Source: Candidatus Hydrogenedentota bacterium (GTDB taxonomy: Bacteria > Hydrogenedentota > Hydrogenedentia > Hydrogenedentales > SLHB01). From it: DNA of 19,456 nt. This document shows, one piece after another, positions 8,209 to 15,815 of this stretch (position 1 is its first letter; each line of letters begins with the position of its first letter). Position numbers and translations under genes: made by a program. Below the pieces are notes generated by a model that did not search any database, had not been told where the DNA came from, and saw only the letters and a list, made by a program, of their open reading frames with translations. The DNA is taken from assembly GCA_007130675.1 (NCBI GenBank), contig SLSB01000069.1:1-19456 (forward strand), written 5' to 3'.

Positions 8209-9267
8209 ATGCAAGCCCTACTTCTGGTATTGCTGGCCATGGCGCCCGAGGCGGAGATCCGTGCCCACGCCGACGCCATTCTTTCGAAACAACTCGCTGA
8301 CGGCGCAATCGTCCACATTCAAGATGGGGACCAAATCACAATCTCCCCGTATTTCGGGAATTACGCAGCACTCGGGCTGTTCGAAGCCTATCAGGTCACC
8401 GGCGACAAGAAGTACCTTGAAGGCGGAATCAAGTGGACCGACTGGTATTTCAAACACATGGACATCCGGGGCGTGATCCACGACTATGAAGGCACCGTCG
8501 ATAACTACAAATCGACGGGAAGTTTCACCGCAACGGATTCGTACGCCGCCACGTTCCTGATGTGCGTCAATATGCGACGCATGCTGACCAAAGACCATCG
8601 CTTCGTGATGCGCGAAACGGGCAAGATATTCGCTGCACACAAAGCCATGATTTCCACATTGGACGTAGACGGATTGACGTTTGCCAAGCCCGACTCGCCG
8701 TACAAGTACGTGACGGACAATGCCGAGGTCTTCGAAGCCTTGTGGCACTCCCGGCAGATTGCCCACCTGCTGCGCAACTACGCCTGGATTCATGAGGTCT
8801 ATTACACGCGCCGCGATATGAGCGACGCGTTCGAGGACCTGCGCGGAGAAGACAACTTGTACGCGTGGGCCAAGGCCGGCGACGAGCCGGTCACGGTCGA
8901 AGACACCGGCGAATTCTATCCAGCGGGCCTGGCAAACCTGTTTGCCGTGGCCCTGGGGCCCGCGGGCTGGCATGACCGCAGAGCAACCCTCGCGGCCACC
9001 TACGAACGCTTTCCGAATTTCATCGACCTGCCGCCCGATCACCTCTACTGGTGGATCGCCGCGGCCCAGCGGGTCGGGAGGAAGGATATCGCCATTCGGG
9101 CTTTCGAGGAGATGAAGCCTAAGGTGGAAGCGCGCGGGTTGGCCGTCGATCACGCCTTCTACATTCGCGCGGTTGCCAGCATCAAGCGTGCACACACCGG
9201 CCCGAGGCGCACTCGAGTGCTCTTGGGCTCGACATTCATTGACATCCCGCGCCAAGCGGTTCGCTGA
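8209..9267 (+). CDS. Unrecognised, probably exported helical protein (six-hairpin glycosidase-like?)
   Basis: A 352-residue protein I cannot assign. ATG 8209 has a good GGAAGGAG ribosome site. The N-terminus MQALLLVLLAMAPEAE is a short hydrophobic stretch that could be a signal peptide cleaved after AMA, though it lacks a basic n-region. The rest is soluble and largely helical, rich in Trp, Tyr and His, with segments such as NYAALGLFEAYQVTGDKKYLEGG and ATDSYAATFL. These read like consecutive helical hairpins of an alpha/alpha-toroid, as in six-hairpin glycosidases and related lyases. No catalytic signature is certain. It sits alone between glgC and ftsH with its own promoter, palindrome and leader. 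A role in polysaccharide handling is a guess from the fold-like pattern only. Confidence 0.8.
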   Translation: MQALLLVLLAMAPEAEIRAHADAILSKQLADGAIVHIQDGDQITISPYFGNYAALGLFEAYQVTGDKKYLEGGIKWTDWYFKHMDIRGVIHDYEGTVDNYKSTGSFTATDSYAATFLMCVNMRRMLTKDHRFVMRETGKIFAAHKAMISTLDVDGLTFAKPDSPYKYVTDNAEVFEALWHSRQIAHLLRNYAWIHEVYYTRRDMSDAFEDLRGEDNLYAWAKAGDEPVTVEDTGEFYPAGLANLFAVALGPAGWHDRRATLAATYERFPNFIDLPPDHLYWWIAAAQRVGRKDIAIRAFEEMKPKVEARGLAVDHAFYIRAVASIKRAHTGPRRTRVLLGSTFIDIPRQAVR

Positions 9268-9292
9268 CAATACGCAAACGGAGCGGCGCCAA

Positions 9293-9323
9293 CGGCCGGC
9301 AGCCCCAAAAGGCACGCCGGCCG
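9293..9323 (+). terminator. GC-rich hairpin after the unknown exported-protein gene
   Basis: CGGCCGGC (9293-9300) and GCCGGCCG (9316-9323) form a perfect 8-bp stem with a 15-base loop, 26 bases after the stop at 9267. No T-tract follows, so it is not a classical intrinsic terminator. It may stabilise the 3' end or act with Rho. Confidence 0.35.
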
Positions 9324-9415
9324 GCACCGTGTCTGCAATGCCCCGCAAACCCTTGGGCAGTCCGCCAAACCTGAATCATAGCTCCACCTTACATCGCGGG
9401 TTTACACCGCAGGGA

Positions 9416-9444
9416 TTGTACCGGCTTTGCTCGTGTGTTATCAT
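9416..9444 (+). promoter_or_regulatory. sigma70-type promoter of the ftsH-folP-glmM-pdxJ run
   Basis: TTGTAC (9416-9421) and TATCAT (9439-9444) are separated by exactly 17 bases, with a TG extension before the -10 (9436-9437). Transcription would start near 9451. The leader carries a small GCGGG/CCCGC hairpin and an AAGGA ribosome site before ATG 9507. Confidence 0.7.
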
Positions 9445-9506
9445 TAAAGAGTGTAAGAGCGGGTGGCTGTGCCCGCCAAATGTAACGTAAGGATATCCAA
9501 CCAGTT

Positions 9507-11471
9507 ATGAATGGTTTTCTCAAGCAGGCCTCCCTCTGGATCGTGTTGATCATCATTGTGGTGCTTGCCTTGACCCAGCTCTCGAAGACCCACACGCCCG
9601 CCGAAGAACTCGGGCGTCTGGATTTTGTCGAACAAATCGACCGGGGCAATGTCAAACAGGTGCTCGTCAAAGACTTGGGCGACAGCCTTTACGAAGTGCA
9701 GGCCACGCTCAAGGAGCCCTACAAGAATGCCGATACGATCACGTTTCAATGGAAAGATTTCCCCGATGAATGGGACCAGCGACTGGCCGAACAGGGCATC
9801 GAGTCGGTGATAGAACGAGACAGCAACCTCTGGCTAGGGATGCTGCTCAATGTCGTGCCGTTTATCTTGATCGTCGGTTTGTTCTGGTTTTTCATGTTTC
9901 GGCAGATGCAAGGCGGCAGCAACAAGGCGATGTCGTTTGGCAAAAGCCGCGCGCGCCTCATGAACCACAGCGATAAGGTCGTCACCTTTAACGATGTCGC
10001 GGGCGTCGATGAGGCCAAGGAAGAGCTTCAGGAGATTATCGCTTTCCTCAAAGACCCCAAGAAGTTCTCTCGCCTGGGCGGCCGAATTCCCAAAGGCGTA
10101 CTGCTGATTGGTCCCCCGGGCTCGGGCAAGACCTTGCTGGCGCGCGCGGTGGCTGGCGAAGCGCATGTCCCCTTCTTCAGCATCAGCGGGTCGGATTTCG
10201 TCGAGATGTTTGTCGGGGTCGGCGCGAGCCGCGTGCGCGACCTGTTCCAGCAAGGGCAGAAGCACGCCCCGTGCATTATCTTTATCGACGAGATTGACGC
10301 GGTGGGCCGTCAGCGTGGTGCAGGGCTTGGCGGTGGGCATGACGAGCGCGAGCAGACCCTCAACCAGTTGCTCGTCGAGATGGACGGATTCAACACTTCC
10401 GAGGGCGTGATTCTTATGGCGGCAACCAACCGCCCAGACGTGCTGGACCGGGCACTCTTGCGCCCTGGGCGTTTCGACCGCCAAGTCGTGGTGGGCAATC
10501 CCGACATCACGGGGCGGGAAGCGATTTTGGGGATTCATTTGCGCAACAATAACGTGCCCGTCGACGAAGAAGTGGATCTGCGCACGTTTGCCCGGGGAAC
10601 CCCAGGATTCTCGGGGGCAGATTTGGCCAACCTGGTCAATGAAGCAGCGCTGCTGGCTGCACGCCGCGAGCACGAGAAGGTGCAGATCACCGATTTTGAA
10701 GACGCAAAAGACCGGGTGTTGATGGGCCCCGAGCGCCGAAGCCTGGTGATCAGTCCGAAAGAAAAGTGGAGCACCGCCGTCCACGAAGCGGGACACGCCC
10801 TGGTAGGCCGCCTGATTCCCCATGGCGACCCTATCCACAAGGTCACCATCATTCCGCGCGGCCAGGCGCTGGGCGTGACCAGTATGCTGCCCGAAGAAGA
10901 TCGGCATTCGTTGTCCAAGTCGTATTGCCTGGCGCAGCTTCGTTACATGATGGGTGGCCGTGCCGCCGAAGAGGTCCTGCTCGGAGAACTGAGCAGCGGC
11001 GTCTCGAACGACCTCAAACGGGCGACCGAACTTACGCACGCGATGGTCTGCCAGTGGGGCATGAGCGAGCTGGGGCCTATCTCATTTGGGTCAAATTCGG
11101 AAGTATTTCTCGGTCGCGATCTCATGCGCGAGCGCGAGTTCAGCGAGGAAACCGCGTCGGCGGTGGATCGCGCCATTCACTCTATTCTGGACGAGGCTTA
11201 CGCCGACGCCAAAGACCTGATGGCCAAGCACAAAAATATCCTCGTCAAGATTTCCGAGGCATTGGTCGAGCGTGAGACCCTCGAGGGCGAGGAACTCGAT
11301 GTCATTATTCGGAAGCGCGGCGGCAATGACCTGCTGCCCAAACGTGACCAGGAACCGCCGGGTCCAAAGCCAACGCGGATTATTGCGCCCGAAAAACCGG
11401 GACATGGCAAAGAAACAGAGGACAACGGTTTGGAGCCGGGACCCGACGCACCCGTGCCGGATCCCGCCTGA
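9507..11471 (+). CDS. ftsH: ATP-dependent zinc metalloprotease FtsH
   Basis: FtsH is a hexameric inner-membrane AAA+ protease that degrades misassembled membrane proteins and short-lived regulators. The 654-residue protein has TM1 (~9-24), an extracytoplasmic domain (~25-107) and TM2 (~108-131). The AAA module has Walker A GPPGSGKT (202-209), pore-loop region FVEMFVGVG (231-239), Walker B IIFIDEID (257-264) and second region of homology TNRPDVLDRALLRPGRFDR (307-325). The zinc protease has HEAGH (426-430), with Asp502 as the likely third ligand. The C-terminal ~45 residues are Pro/Glu-rich and probably disordered. It is the first gene after the promoter at 9416-9444, with folP starting 49 bases downstream, matching the ftsH-folP-glmM order known from E. 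coli. The AAGGA ribosome site is somewhat far (13 bases) from ATG 9507. Confidence 0.98.
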   Translation: MNGFLKQASLWIVLIIIVVLALTQLSKTHTPAEELGRLDFVEQIDRGNVKQVLVKDLGDSLYEVQATLKEPYKNADTITFQWKDFPDEWDQRLAEQGIESVIERDSNLWLGMLLNVVPFILIVGLFWFFMFRQMQGGSNKAMSFGKSRARLMNHSDKVVTFNDVAGVDEAKEELQEIIAFLKDPKKFSRLGGRIPKGVLLIGPPGSGKTLLARAVAGEAHVPFFSISGSDFVEMFVGVGASRVRDLFQQGQKHAPCIIFIDEIDAVGRQRGAGLGGGHDEREQTLNQLLVEMDGFNTSEGVILMAATNRPDVLDRALLRPGRFDRQVVVGNPDITGREAILGIHLRNNNVPVDEEVDLRTFARGTPGFSGADLANLVNEAALLAARREHEKVQITDFEDAKDRVLMGPERRSLVISPKEKWSTAVHEAGHALVGRLIPHGDPIHKVTIIPRGQALGVTSMLPEEDRHSLSKSYCLAQLRYMMGGRAAEEVLLGELSSGVSNDLKRATELTHAMVCQWGMSELGPISFGSNSEVFLGRDLMREREFSEETASAVDRAIHSILDEAYADAKDLMAKHKNILVKISEALVERETLEGEELDVIIRKRGGNDLLPKRDQEPPGPKPTRIIAPEKPGHGKETEDNGLEPGPDAPVPDPA

Positions 11472-11520
11472 GCGCGGGCGCCGGTCAGGGCAGGCCACAA
11501 CACGGCTTCGAGGTGGGGGT

Positions 11521-12366
11521 ATGGCGGAAACGCTGACATGCCGGCCGTTGAGCGAGCGGTTCGGGGCGGCCACGATGGTGATGGGCATCGTGAACGTGAC
11601 CCCGGACTCGTTTTTTGACGGGGGAAGACACATCGAGGCCCGGAGGGCCGTTGCCCATGCGCGCGAACTGGCCAAATCGGGCGCCCATATCATCGATATC
11701 GGGGGCGAATCATCGCGGCCAGGGGCCGAACCGCTGTCACCCGGGCAGGAATGCGCCCGCGTGCTGCCTGTCATACAAGCCGCCGACGCGCTGAAAACGC
11801 CGCTCTCCATCGACACCTATCACGCAGCGACGGCAGCCGCGTGCATCGAAGCTGGCGCGCTCATGGTCAACGACATCACAGCGCTGCGGGGCGACCCGCA
11901 GATGGCCGAAGTGATCGCGTCCGCGCGCGTCGACTGTGTGCTGATGCACATGCAGGGCGACCCGAGGACCATGCAGCACAATCCAAGCTATGGTGATGTG
12001 GTGGAAGACATTCGCGCGTTTTTCGAGGAGCGCATGTCCTATGCGGTGCGCGAAGGCATCTCCGAAGAACGCATCTGGCTCGACCCCGGATTTGGTTTCG
12101 GGAAGACCGTGGCGCATAATCTGGAACTGTTAAGACGCTTACGAGAATTTAAGCAGTTGGGACGCCCCATTCTGGCCGGCACCTCGAACAAATCGACCAT
12201 TGGCGCCGTGTTAGACGCCCCAGTGGACGAGCGCGACGAAGGTACGGCCGCAACCGTGGCGGTGGCGATTGCCAATGGGGCGGATGCGGTGCGTGTGCAC
12301 AACGTGCGCATGATGGCACGCGTGGCGCGCATGACCGACGCAATCTATGGGAAGTATCTACTATGA
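11521..12366 (+). CDS. folP: Dihydropteroate synthase
   Basis: FolP condenses 6-hydroxymethyl-7,8-dihydropterin diphosphate with p-aminobenzoate in folate synthesis; it is the sulfonamide target. The 281-residue TIM-barrel protein shows NVTPDSFFDGG (25-35), GGESSRPGA (61-69), MVND (115-118), DPGFGFGK (188-195), GTSNKSTIG (220-228) and RVHNV (258-262). Length is typical. In the GTSNKS loop the Arg usual in SRK is Asn, while the pterin-contacting Lys is kept. ATG 11521 is preceded by a GAGGTGGGGG stretch. The frame is open further upstream into the ftsH tail, but that part has no family similarity that I can see. The last codons overlap the glmM start as ATGA, indicating coupled translation. 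Confidence 0.96.
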   Translation: MAETLTCRPLSERFGAATMVMGIVNVTPDSFFDGGRHIEARRAVAHARELAKSGAHIIDIGGESSRPGAEPLSPGQECARVLPVIQAADALKTPLSIDTYHAATAAACIEAGALMVNDITALRGDPQMAEVIASARVDCVLMHMQGDPRTMQHNPSYGDVVEDIRAFFEERMSYAVREGISEERIWLDPGFGFGKTVAHNLELLRRLREFKQLGRPILAGTSNKSTIGAVLDAPVDERDEGTAATVAVAIANGADAVRVHNVRMMARVARMTDAIYGKYLL

Positions 12367-13706
12367 GCGAACGGCTGTTTGGAACCGATGGCATCCGAGG
12401 CATTGCAAACCGGTACCCCATATCCGCGGAACTGGCCCTCAAGGTCGGCCGGGCCGTCGGGCACATCTTCCAGCGCGAGGAACGCCCGCACACAATTCTC
12501 ATCGGGAAAGACACCCGGCGCTCGGGCTACATGCTCGAAAATGCCCTCACGGCAGGCCTGTGTTCGATGGGCGTTCATGTGCTCGTAGTCGGCCCCCTCC
12601 CGACGCCCGGCGTCTCCTACATTCTGCGCAGCCTCCGGTGCGACGCCGGCATCATGATCTCCGCTTCCCACAACGCATTCCAATACAACGGCATCAAGCT
12701 ATTCGGGCCCGACGGTTACAAAGTGCCCGACGCAATGGAAGACGAGATCACCCGCCTTATTCAAAACGGCGAGGTCGAGGACATCCGCCCCACCGCCGAG
12801 CGCATCGGCACGGCACGGCGCATTGATGACGCAGCAGGCCGCTATATCGAGTTCGCCAAGGCCTCGTTTCCCCGAGGCATGCGCCTCGACGGACTCAAAA
12901 TCGTGTGCGATTGCGCACATGGAGCGGCCTACAAGGTCGGACCATCCGCGTTCTCCGAGCTGGGCGCCGAGGTCATCGCTATTGGCGACCGCCCCAACGG
13001 CATCAACATCAATGACGGGTGCGGCACGACCCGGCCCGAGGACATGCGCGCCACCGTAATTCGGGAACGCGCTGACCTCGGCATCGCTTTCGATGGCGAT
13101 GCCGACCGCATTGTCATGGCCGACGAAGAAGGGCGCTTGATTGACGGCAACGGGCTGCTCGCTATTCTAGCCTGTGACATGCTCGAGACCAAACGCCTGC
13201 CCAAAAAGTGCCTCGCCACGTCCGTCATGGCCAATGGCGGCCTTCTCAAAGCGATCGAACCCCTCGGAGGAACGGTCGTCTGGACAAAGGTGGGCGACAG
13301 GTACGTTGTCGAGGCGATGCGCGAGCACAAACTGGCGCTTGGGGGCGAGTCGTCGGGGCATGTGGTGATGCTCGAGTACAACACGACCGGCGATGCCCTG
13401 ATCGCCGCGCTCCAGGTGCTCGCGACGATAGTCCGCCGCGACTTGCCCTTATCGGTGCTCGCCGGGGCGTATCAGCAGATGCCGGAAGTGCACGCCCAAG
13501 TGCCGTGTGACAACGGCCGCCTGCCGCTCGAGGATAAACTGGCCGAGATCGTACAGGATGCCGAAGAACAATTGAAGGGTCACGGCCGCGTCGTGATTCG
13601 CCCCTCCGGCACCGAGCCCATTATCCGCGTAATGGTCCAACATGAGATGCGGAGGGAAGCGGAATCCCTCGTGGAAGCTCTCGTCAAAAAAGTCGCCGCG
13701 CTGTAA
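12363..13706 (+). CDS. glmM: Phosphoglucosamine mutase
   Basis: GlmM interconverts glucosamine-6-phosphate and glucosamine-1-phosphate, feeding UDP-GlcNAc for peptidoglycan and lipopolysaccharide. The 447-residue protein starts with FGTDGIRG (6-13). The catalytic phosphoserine is Ser102 in SASHN, the metal loop is DGDADR (244-249), the sugar-specificity loop is GGESSGHV (327-334) and the phosphate loop is RPSGTEPIIR (413-422). GESSG rather than GEMSG or GExSN separates it from phosphomannomutase-type relatives. Length equals the family's. It overlaps the folP stop by 4 bases and is followed 16 bases later by pdxJ. The cdaA-ybbR genes that sit between folP and glmM in many bacteria are absent here. 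Confidence 0.97.
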   Translation: MSERLFGTDGIRGIANRYPISAELALKVGRAVGHIFQREERPHTILIGKDTRRSGYMLENALTAGLCSMGVHVLVVGPLPTPGVSYILRSLRCDAGIMISASHNAFQYNGIKLFGPDGYKVPDAMEDEITRLIQNGEVEDIRPTAERIGTARRIDDAAGRYIEFAKASFPRGMRLDGLKIVCDCAHGAAYKVGPSAFSELGAEVIAIGDRPNGININDGCGTTRPEDMRATVIRERADLGIAFDGDADRIVMADEEGRLIDGNGLLAILACDMLETKRLPKKCLATSVMANGGLLKAIEPLGGTVVWTKVGDRYVVEAMREHKLALGGESSGHVVMLEYNTTGDALIAALQVLATIVRRDLPLSVLAGAYQQMPEVHAQVPCDNGRLPLEDKLAEIVQDAEEQLKGHGRVVIRPSGTEPIIRVMVQHEMRREAESLVEALVKKVAAL

Positions 13707-13722
13707 TACGAAGGAAGTAATC

Positions 13723-14451
13723 ATGATCGAACTTGGCGTAAACATCGACCACGTGGCCACCCTGCGCGAAGCGCGCAAAGGCGCCGAACCCGACATCATC
13801 ACGGCCGCAAAATTATGCGAACTTGCAGGGGCCCATCAGATCACGGTTCACCTGCGCCAAGACCGCCGCCACATTCAGGACCGCGATGTCGAGCTGCTCA
13901 AACAGGTCCTTCAGGTGCGGCTCAATCTCGAGATGGCCGCCGTCGACGAAATCATCGCGATCGCCCACCACATTCAGCCCTCGACTGTGTGTCTCGTGCC
14001 CGAGAATCGGCAGGAGATCACCACCGAGGGCGGTCTCGATGTGGCAGGACAAGTCGAGCGGCTCACTTCGGTTACTTCTGATTTTCACAAGGCGGGCATC
14101 AAAGTAAGCATGTTCATCGATCCCGACCCCGAACAGGTCGACGCAAGCGCCCAGACCGGCGCCGACTATGTCGAGCTGCATACGGGCGCATACGCCAATG
14201 CCCACGACAAAGACATCCTGTCAGAACTGGACCGCATCGCCGCGGCAATGGCCCGCGCGCTCAACTCGGGGCTCATCGTCAATGCCGGTCACGGTTTGAC
14301 CGTGCGCAATCTGCCGGCCGTCGCCGCGATCCCCGGACTCAACGAGGTCAATATCGGCCATTCGATTATCGCGCGCGCCGTATTTGTCGGACTCGAGGAC
14401 GCAGTACAGGAGATTCTCGAGGTGCTCAGCGCCTATTCCGATCACGTGTAA
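13723..14451 (+). CDS. pdxJ: Pyridoxine 5'-phosphate synthase
   Basis: PdxJ condenses 1-deoxyxylulose-5-phosphate with 3-amino-2-oxopropyl phosphate to form pyridoxine 5'-phosphate, the ring-closing step of the DXP-dependent vitamin B6 pathway. The 242-residue TIM barrel carries NIDHVATLR (7-15), TVHLRQDRRHI (41-51, with catalytic and phosphate-binding His/Arg), CLVPENRQEITTEGGLD and NAGHGLT near the C-terminus. ATG 13723 has AAGGA 7 bases upstream; the open frame extends back into glmM but only as overlap. It is the last gene of the ftsH-folP-glmM-pdxJ run. serC, which acts upstream in the same vitamin pathway, follows after 189 bases under its own promoter. Confidence 0.97.
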   Translation: MIELGVNIDHVATLREARKGAEPDIITAAKLCELAGAHQITVHLRQDRRHIQDRDVELLKQVLQVRLNLEMAAVDEIIAIAHHIQPSTVCLVPENRQEITTEGGLDVAGQVERLTSVTSDFHKAGIKVSMFIDPDPEQVDASAQTGADYVELHTGAYANAHDKDILSELDRIAAAMARALNSGLIVNAGHGLTVRNLPAVAAIPGLNEVNIGHSIIARAVFVGLEDAVQEILEVLSAYSDHV

Positions 14452-14492
14452 AGACCAGGAACCGGGGACATCATTCTTGGTTATGTGCCTCA

Positions 14493-14521
14493 TTGAACGG
14501 GAAAGCGCGTAAGGGTATTAT
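14493..14521 (+). promoter_or_regulatory. sigma70-type promoter of serC
   Basis: TTGAAC (14493-14498) and TATTAT (14516-14521) are spaced by exactly 17 bases. Transcription would start near 14528, giving a leader of about 113 bases. The leader has small stems, including AGGTA/TACCT at 14610-14624 directly ahead of the AGGAAGGAG ribosome site. Confidence 0.7.
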
Positions 14522-14640
14522 TGATGTGTCACTACCCCCTTGGCGGAAGGAATTGATCTCGGCGTAACCGCGCCGGGGCATTCAAATAACCGGTTCAAAC
14601 TCAGGATTCAGGTAGCAAATACCTCAGGAAGGAGCACGAC

Positions 14641-15735
14641 ATGGCAGAACGAGTCTACAATTTTTCCGCAGGTCCGGCAACCTTGCCGTTACCGGCCCTT
14701 GAAGAAGCCCGCGAGCATTTTCTGGCGTTGCCGGGCGCCGGAGCCTCAGTGATGGAGATCAGCCACCGTTCGAAAGAATTCACCGCGATCATCGAGCAGG
14801 CGGAGCAGAATTTCCGCACCCTGCTGAATATTCCCGACACCCACAAGGTGTTGTTCTTGCAGGGCGGGGCTTCGATGCAGTTTGCCATGGCGCCGATAAA
14901 CTTGCTTCAGAATACGGGCAAGCCGGCCGATTACATCCTCACGGGGTCGTGGGCCAGCAAGGCCATCAAGGAAGCCCAGAAAGTGGGCGAGACGCGCGTT
15001 GCGTGGGACGGAAAAGCGGACAACTATGTCCGCGTGCCGAAACAGGACGAGCTGGACCTCGACGCCAACGCCGCGTATGTGCATTTCACGTCAAACGAGA
15101 CCATCCAGGGCGTCGAGTTCTTCGAAGAACCCGAGACCGGCGGCATTCCGCTGCTGTGCGATGCGTCGTCAGATATTCTGTCGCGGCCGATTGACGTCTC
15201 GAAATACGGGATTCTGTATGCCGGCGCTCAGAAGAACTTCGGCCCCGCGGGCGTGGCCGTGGTCATCATCAGCGACGAGGTCCTCCAGCGCGTATCCGAC
15301 GGATTGCCATCGATCCTGGATTACAGAGTCATGGCCGAGAATGCCTCGCTGTACAACACCCCGCCGACCTTCACCATCTACATGATCATGCTGGTGACCA
15401 AGTGGGTCCTCGAGGAAATCGGCGGGCTCGACAAGATGCATGCGCTGAACAAGCAGAAGGCGCAGATGCTCTATGATGCCATCGACAACAGCGGTGGATT
15501 CTACAAGGGCCATGCCGAACCCGACTCCCGCTCGATCATGAACGTCGCATTTCGCCTTCCGAGTGAAGAACTCGAGGCCCAGTTCATCAAGGAAGCCGGC
15601 GCCAGCGGTCTCGCCGCGCTCAAGGGCCACCGGTCGGTGGGCGGTTGCAGGGCATCGATTTACAACGCCATGCCCATCGAGGGTGTCCAGGCTTTGAAGG
15701 ACTTTATGGACGACTTCATGGCCAAGAACGGCTAG
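14641..15735 (+). CDS. serC: Phosphoserine aminotransferase
   Basis: SerC is a PLP-dependent class V aminotransferase that converts 3-phosphohydroxypyruvate to phosphoserine. In the DXP-dependent B6 pathway it also forms 4-phosphohydroxy-L-threonine. The 364-residue protein begins YNFSAGPATLP (6-16), has SHRSKEF (41-47) and LQGGASMQFAM (73-83), and carries the PLP lysine Lys198 in AGAQKNFGPAG (194-204). The C-terminal GHRSVGGCRASIYNAMP is typical. Length matches the family (~360). A strong AGGAAGGAG ribosome site precedes ATG 14641. A separate promoter is present, and a hairpin follows the stop. Confidence is high. Confidence 0.98.
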   Translation: MAERVYNFSAGPATLPLPALEEAREHFLALPGAGASVMEISHRSKEFTAIIEQAEQNFRTLLNIPDTHKVLFLQGGASMQFAMAPINLLQNTGKPADYILTGSWASKAIKEAQKVGETRVAWDGKADNYVRVPKQDELDLDANAAYVHFTSNETIQGVEFFEEPETGGIPLLCDASSDILSRPIDVSKYGILYAGAQKNFGPAGVAVVIISDEVLQRVSDGLPSILDYRVMAENASLYNTPPTFTIYMIMLVTKWVLEEIGGLDKMHALNKQKAQMLYDAIDNSGGFYKGHAEPDSRSIMNVAFRLPSEELEAQFIKEAGASGLAALKGHRSVGGCRASIYNAMPIEGVQALKDFMDDFMAKNG

Positions 15736-15761
15736 TCTGGCTATTCCCAGCGCAGAACAGT

Positions 15762-15796
15762 TCAGCGCGCGGCGGCCCAACGGTCCCGCGCGCTGA
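15762..15796. terminator. Hairpin between convergent serC and the symporter gene
   Basis: TCAGCGCGCGG (15762-15772) and CCGCGCGCTGA (15786-15796) form a perfect 11-bp GC-rich stem with a 13-base loop, placed between the stops of two convergent genes. There is no clear T-tract on either strand, so it may be a bidirectional Rho-assisted or stem-only terminator. Confidence 0.55.
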
Positions 15797-15815
15797 TTGC
15801 ATGTCAGCACCTCTT

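Noticed and set aside
8218..9348. A 376-residue minus-strand frame opposite the unknown exported protein.
   Set aside because: The plus-strand reading has a strong ribosome site, signal-peptide-like start and natural helical composition; the minus-strand one has none of these.
9834..11039. A 401-residue minus-strand frame opposite ftsH.
   Set aside because: It is antisense to a clear FtsH with all motifs intact and has no recognisable domain.
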